From: PBB1 sp031380885
GTDB taxonomy: Bacteria; Pseudomonadota; Gammaproteobacteria; Burkholderiales; Burkholderiaceae_C
Length of the DNA: 9,966 bases
Assembly (NCBI GenBank): GCA_031380885.1
Contig: JANMXL010000107.1
Location: 1-9,966, forward strand
Reading direction: 5' to 3'
The notes below the pieces were generated by a model. It made no database searches. It saw only the letters and a list, made by a program, of their open reading frames with translations, and had not been told where the DNA came from. This document shows, piece by piece, positions 6,173-9,966 of the stretch. The translations under genes were made by a program, and so were the position numbers. Every line of letters starts with the position of its first letter. Position 1 is the stretch's first letter.

Positions 6173-7243
6173 ATGAAATTCGTAGACGAAGCCTCGATCG
6201 ACATTGCTGCGGGCGACGGCGGCAACGGCTGCATGAGCTTCAGGCGCGAAAAGTTCATACCTTTTGGCGGGCCGAATGGCGGTGACGGTGGTCGTGGCGG
6301 CAGCGTGTACGCCATCGGCGACCGCAACCTGAACACCCTGATCGACTTTCGATACGCACGCCGACATGAAGCACGGCGCGGCGAAAACGGCCGAGGGTCG
6401 GACCAGTACGGCGCTGCGGCCGAAGACATCGTGCTGCGCATGCCGATGGGCTCGATCATCACCAACGCCGACACCGACGAAGTGATGGCCGAATTGCTGG
6501 TGCCCGATGAAAAGGTGTTGCTGGCCAAGGGCGGTGACGGCGGTTTCGGCAACCTGCACTTCAAGACCAGCACCAACCGCGCGCCGCGGCAAAAAACACC
6601 CGGCTGGCCTGGCGAGCAATTCCGCCTGCGGCTTGAACTGAGGGTGCTGGCCGATGTGGGACTGCTCGGCATGCCCAACGCTGGCAAGTCGACCCTGATC
6701 GCGGCGATCTCCAACGCCAAACCGAAGATTGCCGACTACCCCTTCACCACCTTGCATCCCAATCTCGGCGTGGTGCGGGTCGCGCCCGAGCAGAGCTTCG
6801 TCGTGGCCGACATCCCCGGCTTGATAGCAGGTGCCGCCGAAGGTGCCGGGCTCGGGCATCTGTTTCTGCGCCATTTGCAGCGCACGCACCTGCTGCTGCA
6901 TCTGGTCGATTTCGCGCCCTTCGACGAAGCCATCGACCCCGTCGCGCAAGCCAAGGCGATTGTGGGTGAGCTGAAAAAATACGATGCCACCTTGCACAAG
7001 AAGCCGCGCTGGATGGTGCTCAACAAGCTCGACATGGTGCCGCTGGAAGACCGGCAGCGCCGCGTCGACGACTTCGTCAAGCGCTTGAAGTGGAAAGGCC
7101 CGGTGTTCCAGATTTCGGCACTGACGCGTGAAGGCTGCGAGCCGCTGATTCGCGCCATCTACGAGCACGTGGCACGCCTGAAGAACGTGGTGCCAGATGA
7201 CCCCGACCCCCGCTTTTCAAGCGAGGACCAGCTCACGCCATGA
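6173..7243 (+). CDS. obgE: Obg-family GTPase (CgtA)
   Basis: ObgE is an essential GTPase that binds the 50S subunit during late assembly and links growth to nutrient status. In the 356 residues, the glycine-rich Obg domain fills 1-159 (GDGGNGC, GGPNGGDGGRGG). The G domain has G1 GMPNAGKST (166-174), the switch-I stretch YPFTT (189-193), G3 DIPG (213-216), G4 NKLD (284-287) and G5 SAL (315-317). The tail after about residue 340 is short and acidic (VPDDPDPRFSSEDQ), with no OCT domain, as is normal in proteobacteria. No clear Shine-Dalgarno precedes the ATG at 6173; the start rests on the MKFVDEA signature. Its stop overlaps the proB start as ATGA, so the two are coupled. It follows rpmA, the classic order, but after a terminator. 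Confidence 0.97.
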   Translation: MKFVDEASIDIAAGDGGNGCMSFRREKFIPFGGPNGGDGGRGGSVYAIGDRNLNTLIDFRYARRHEARRGENGRGSDQYGAAAEDIVLRMPMGSIITNADTDEVMAELLVPDEKVLLAKGGDGGFGNLHFKTSTNRAPRQKTPGWPGEQFRLRLELRVLADVGLLGMPNAGKSTLIAAISNAKPKIADYPFTTLHPNLGVVRVAPEQSFVVADIPGLIAGAAEGAGLGHLFLRHLQRTHLLLHLVDFAPFDEAIDPVAQAKAIVGELKKYDATLHKKPRWMVLNKLDMVPLEDRQRRVDDFVKRLKWKGPVFQISALTREGCEPLIRAIYEHVARLKNVVPDDPDPRFSSEDQLTP

Positions 7244-8358
7244 GCGATGCCCTGAAGTCGGCGCGCCGGATCGTCGTCAAGGTGGGCTCCAGCCTGGTGA
7301 CGAACGAAGGGCGCGGCCTCGACGCCGAAGCGGTCGGGAACTGGTGCCGACAGCTCGCGATGCTGGCAGCCCAAGGCCGCGAAGTCGTGATGGTGTCAAG
7401 CGGCGCCATTGCTGAAGGCATGAAGCGCCTGGGCTGGGCGTCCCGCCCGAAGCCGCTGCACGAGCTGCAGGCCGCGGCGGCCGTTGGCCAGATGGGGCTG
7501 GCGCAGCTGTATGAATCAAAGCTGCGCGAGCACGGCGTGGGCAGTGCCCAGGTGCTGCTGACGCACGCCGACCTGGCCGACCGCGAGCGCTATCTGAACG
7601 CCCGCTCGACGCTGCTGACCTTGTTGAGCCTGAAGGTCATCCCGGTCATCAACGAGAACGACACCGTCGTCAACGACGAGATCAAGTTCGGCGACAACGA
7701 CACGCTGGGCGCGCTGGTGGCCAACCTGATCGAGGCCGACGCGCTGGTGATCCTGACCGACCAGCACGGACTGTACTCGGAAGACCCGCGGAAGAATCCA
7801 CAGGCGCGCCTGATAGCCACCGCGGATGCCGGCGATCCTGCACTGGAGCGCATGGCCGGTGGCGCCGGCAGCAGCATCGGTCGCGGCGGCATGATCACCA
7901 AGATCCTGGCGGCCAAGCGCGCAGCAAGCAGTGGTGCGAGCACGGTGATCGCCTGGGGGCGCGAGCCCGACGTGCTGTTACGGCTGTGTGCTGGCGAAGC
8001 GATCGGTACGGTGTTGTTGGCCCCGACGCAGAAGATGGCGGCGCGCAAGCAGTGGATGGTTGACCACCTGAAACTGCGCGGCGCGGTGGTGATCGATGCG
8101 GGGGCGGTGGTCAAGCTACGCGACGGCGGCAAGAGCCTGCTGCCGATCGGGATGGTTGAGGTGCAGGGCGAATTTCACCGCGGCGATGTCATCGCGGTGC
8201 TGGACCCATTGGGCAACGCGGTCGCCCGGGGGCTTGCCAATTACGCCAGCAGCGAAGCTCGGCTGATCGCCAAGAAGCCGTCAATCGAGTTCGAGAAAAT
8301 CCTCGGATTCAGCGGCGAGCCGGAAATGATCCACAGAGATAATATGGTGATTATCTAA
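7240..8358 (+). CDS. proB: Glutamate 5-kinase
   Basis: ProB phosphorylates L-glutamate to glutamyl 5-phosphate, the first and feedback-controlled step of proline synthesis. The 372 residues match the long, PUA-containing form (E. coli 367). The amino-acid kinase domain covers about 8-255, with VVKVGSSLVTNEG (12-24), SSGAIAEG (53-60), PVINENDTV (135-143), FGDNDTLGALVA (150-161) and TDQHGLY (173-179). A PUA domain covers about 280-355 (DAGAVVKLRDGGKSLLPIG). The ATG lies in the obgE stop (4-bp overlap). proA is not adjacent. The gene ends in an AT-rich spot facing rppH. Confidence 0.97.
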   Translation: MSDALKSARRIVVKVGSSLVTNEGRGLDAEAVGNWCRQLAMLAAQGREVVMVSSGAIAEGMKRLGWASRPKPLHELQAAAAVGQMGLAQLYESKLREHGVGSAQVLLTHADLADRERYLNARSTLLTLLSLKVIPVINENDTVVNDEIKFGDNDTLGALVANLIEADALVILTDQHGLYSEDPRKNPQARLIATADAGDPALERMAGGAGSSIGRGGMITKILAAKRAASSGASTVIAWGREPDVLLRLCAGEAIGTVLLAPTQKMAARKQWMVDHLKLRGAVVIDAGAVVKLRDGGKSLLPIGMVEVQGEFHRGDVIAVLDPLGNAVARGLANYASSEARLIAKKPSIEFEKILGFSGEPEMIHRDNMVII

Positions 8359-8378
8359 TTATCGGATAGTTTGGATGA
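8337..8378. repeat. AT-rich cluster of GATAAT/ATTATC repeats at the proB-rppH junction
   Basis: AGATAAT (8337-8343) and ATTATCT (8350-8356) form a 7-bp inverted repeat across the last proB codons. ATTATC recurs at 8358-8363, and GATAA at 8374-8378 pairs with its TTATC. The block stands out from the GC-rich surroundings. It could form weak hairpins between the convergent genes, but the stems are AT-rich and I see no typical terminator. The hexamers also resemble Fur-box units, although the main dyad is 18 bases rather than 19. Confidence 0.4.
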
Positions 8379-8406
8379 TAACTAGGTGACGTCGTTCCAC
8401 GGTTAA

Positions 8407-9039
8407 TTAAGTATTGCCCTGTCGGCCACCATCAGGGAAGGTATTTCCAAGTTCTGATGACTCCGTAGGCTGGCCCTCCTCACGAGCTTCCGGCGTGTGG
8501 GTGTCGACGCCGTCAACTTGATCCGGCAACTGCGGCGCACTTCTCGACATACGGCCAGACTGCGCCGGCCGCGGCAGGAAACGTGACAATTCCGTGAGTG
8601 CGTTCTGATACACATCGCGCTTGAAATCGATCACCACGTCCAGCGGAATCCAGTACTCGTTCCAGCGCCAGGCATCGAACTCCGGGTGGCTGGTCGCGCG
8701 CAGATTCATGTCGCTGTCGCGACCCGTCAGTTGCAGCAAGAACCAGATCTGCTTTTGCCCACGGTAATGTCCGCGCGCTTCCCGGCGGATGAAACGGTCG
8801 GGAACTTCATAGCGCAGCCAGTCCCGCGTGCGGGCGAGGATGCGGACATGGTCTGTCGTCAGCCCCACTTCCTCGTGGAGCTCTCGGTACATCGCCTGCT
8901 CCGGCGTTTCCCCGTGTTTGATTCCTCCCTGCGGGAACTGCCATGAGTGCGATCGGAGCCGTTTGCCCCAAAACACCTGGTTCCTCTGATTGAGCAGGAC
9001 GATGCCGACGTTGGGTCTGAACCCCTCACGGTCGAGCAT
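8407..9039 (-). CDS. rppH: RNA pyrophosphohydrolase (Nudix)
   Basis: RppH removes pyrophosphate from the 5' triphosphate end of mRNAs and so opens them to RNase E decay. From the ATG at 9039 it has 210 residues. The Nudix box runs from G38 to L60 and fits G-x5-E-x7-RE-L-x-EE-x-GL exactly (E44, R52, E53, E56, E57). MLDREGFRPNVGI and WQFPQGGI are RppH signatures. E. coli RppH has 176 residues; the extra tail here, from about 156 on, is hydrophilic and low in conserved features (Pro, Ser, Glu, Gly rich). An in-frame ATG at 9069 would add ten residues, but it overlaps the likely -10 box, and GGGG at 9046-9049 fits the inner start. It converges on proB and diverges from proS. Confidence 0.95.
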   Translation of the reverse strand: MLDREGFRPNVGIVLLNQRNQVFWGKRLRSHSWQFPQGGIKHGETPEQAMYRELHEEVGLTTDHVRILARTRDWLRYEVPDRFIRREARGHYRGQKQIWFLLQLTGRDSDMNLRATSHPEFDAWRWNEYWIPLDVVIDFKRDVYQNALTELSRFLPRPAQSGRMSRSAPQLPDQVDGVDTHTPEAREEGQPTESSELGNTFPDGGRQGNT

Positions 9040-9045
9040 AATGAA

Positions 9046-9049
9046 CCCC
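9046..9049 (-). promoter_or_regulatory. Shine-Dalgarno-like GGGG deciding the rppH start
   Basis: GGGG on the minus strand lies six bases before the ATG at 9039. With the family signature MLDREGFRPN beginning at that ATG, it favours the 210-residue protein over the 220-residue form. Confidence 0.5.
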
Positions 9050-9067
9050 AAATCTGTAATTAATTTC

Positions 9068-9076
9068 ATTATTGCA
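9068..9076 (-). promoter_or_regulatory. Putative extended -10 promoter of rppH
   Basis: On the minus strand TGC followed by AATAAT (9076-9068) is an extended -10 box, five of six to consensus. The -35 region is poor (AGTTTG at a 17-base spacer, or TTGCAT at 14). Transcription would begin near 9061, inside any protein starting at 9069, which supports the start at 9039. Confidence 0.5.
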
Positions 9077-9181
9077 CCGCGCTGGCAATATGCAAACTCC
9101 TCGTCTGCATGGTGTCAAACGTCAAGCCTGCCGCGCCTTGCCCACCCCACGTCCTTTTTTGCAGCCCCAGCGGCCCCGTTG

Positions 9182-9966
9182 ATGAAAGCGTCCCAGTTCT
9201 TCATTTCCACCTTGCGGGAAGCGCCCGCCGACGCTGAGGTGGTCAGCCACAAATTGATGCTTCGCGCCGGCTTCATCAAGCGGCTGAGCGCGGGCATCTA
9301 CAGCTACATGCCGATGGGCCTGCGGGTGATACGCAAGGTGGAAGCCATCGTTCGGGAGGAAATGAACCGGGCGGGCGCGATCGAGTTGTTGATGCCGCTG
9401 GTTCAACCCGCCGAGCTGTGGCAAGAGACCGGCCGCTTCGACAAGATGGGCGCCGAATTGATGCGGGTCAAAGATCGCCACGATCGTGACTTCATCATTC
9501 AGCCGACCAGCGAAGAAGTGATCACTGACATCGCTCGCCAGGAATTGCGCAGTTACCGTGCTCTGCCGAAAAATTTCTATCACATCCAGACGAAGTTCCG
9601 TGACGAGCGGAGGCCGCGCTTCGGCGTGATGCGCGGTCGCGAGTTCACGATGAAGGACGCGTACTCCTTTGACCGCGATGTCGAGTCGGCCGGCAAGAGC
9701 TATGACGCGATGTATGCCGCCTATGCGCGCATCTTCGAGCGCCTCGGCCTGACCTACCGCGCGGTAGCCGCTGACACGGGTGCCATCGGGGGCGATCGGT
9801 CGCACGAATTCCAGGTCATAGCCGACACCGGTGAAGACGCGCTGGCCTACTGCGCCACCTCAGGCTATGCGGCGAATGTCGAACTGGCCGAAGCGCTGCC
9901 GCTGATCGACCAGCGAGGTGCAGCGTCGCACACGATGGCCAAGATCTCGACGCCGCGCAAGGCGAC
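9182..9966 (+). CDS. proS: Prolyl-tRNA synthetase, N-terminal part (cut by window edge)
   Basis: ProS joins proline to tRNA-Pro in two steps through prolyl-adenylate. The frame is open from the ATG at 9182 to the right edge, giving 261 residues of a protein of about 570-580. It starts with the bacterial signature MKASQFFIST. The class II catalytic core follows, with RAGFIKRLSAGIYSYMP (28-44), IQPTSEEVITD (106-116) and the motif 2 region FRDERRPRFGVMRG (139-152), then REFTMKDAYSFD (153-164). The sequence ends where the editing insertion domain of bacterial ProRS begins (from about residue 220). No good Shine-Dalgarno precedes the ATG, and I found no convincing promoter in 9085-9181. A tRNA-Pro gene lies 5 kb away in this window; whether this matters is unknown. 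Confidence 0.97.
   Translation, partial: MKASQFFISTLREAPADAEVVSHKLMLRAGFIKRLSAGIYSYMPMGLRVIRKVEAIVREEMNRAGAIELLMPLVQPAELWQETGRFDKMGAELMRVKDRHDRDFIIQPTSEEVITDIARQELRSYRALPKNFYHIQTKFRDERRPRFGVMRGREFTMKDAYSFDRDVESAGKSYDAMYAAYARIFERLGLTYRAVAADTGAIGGDRSHEFQVIADTGEDALAYCATSGYAANVELAEALPLIDQRGAASHTMAKISTPRKA

Noticed and set aside
5830..7168. Long minus-strand frames over rpmA and obgE
   Set aside because: They are antisense to clearly conserved genes and show no recognisable domains.
9150..9157. T-run before proS as a terminator
   Set aside because: No stable stem precedes it and no plus-strand gene ends upstream of it.
9122..9805. Minus-strand frame of 227 residues
   Set aside because: It is antisense to proS, whose plus-strand translation matches prolyl-tRNA synthetase throughout.

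Overview
The window is a GC-rich stretch of proteobacterial chromosome, most likely from a betaproteobacterium (Burkholderiales or a close relative). I infer this from the order rplU-rpmA-obgE-proB-rppH-proS, with ispB divergent from rplU and followed by a proline tRNA and pilB, and from how closely the proteins resemble betaproteobacterial housekeeping proteins as I remember them. I see no insertion sequence, prophage, CRISPR array or rRNA.

The left half (about 1-5257) reads leftward on the minus strand. In transcription order it holds ispB (octaprenyl diphosphate synthase), tRNA-Pro(CGG), pilB (type IV pilus extension ATPase), a molybdopterin-dependent oxidoreductase with a C-terminal pentapeptide-repeat domain, a cation diffusion facilitator metal exporter joined to it by an ATGA overlap, a gap of about 270 bases, and the first 24 codons of a probable LuxR-type regulator that leaves the window. 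The gaps from ispB through the exporter are short, so read-through across the block is plausible.

The right half reads mainly rightward. It begins at a divergent promoter region (5258-5439) with a 14-bp perfect palindrome directly before the rplU -10 box. Then come rplU and rpmA (ribosomal proteins L21 and L27), a rho-independent terminator, obgE (ribosome-assembly GTPase) overlapping proB (glutamate 5-kinase) by 4 bp, and a short AT-rich spacer where proB converges on minus-strand rppH (Nudix RNA pyrophosphohydrolase). rppH diverges from proS (prolyl-tRNA synthetase), which is cut by the right edge.

Most of the window is conserved housekeeping sequence. The accessory part is 346-2309. There a cytoplasmic YuiH-like molybdenum enzyme is fused to about 14 pentapeptide repeats and translationally coupled to a CDF exporter whose transport site looks like Glu-Asn-His-Asp rather than Asp-Asp-His-Asp. 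It sits directly behind a pilB that has no pilC or pilD beside it. This is the best candidate for something not yet described, although each part belongs to a known family. Proline links tRNA-Pro, proB and proS only by neighbourhood; I see no shared regulatory site.
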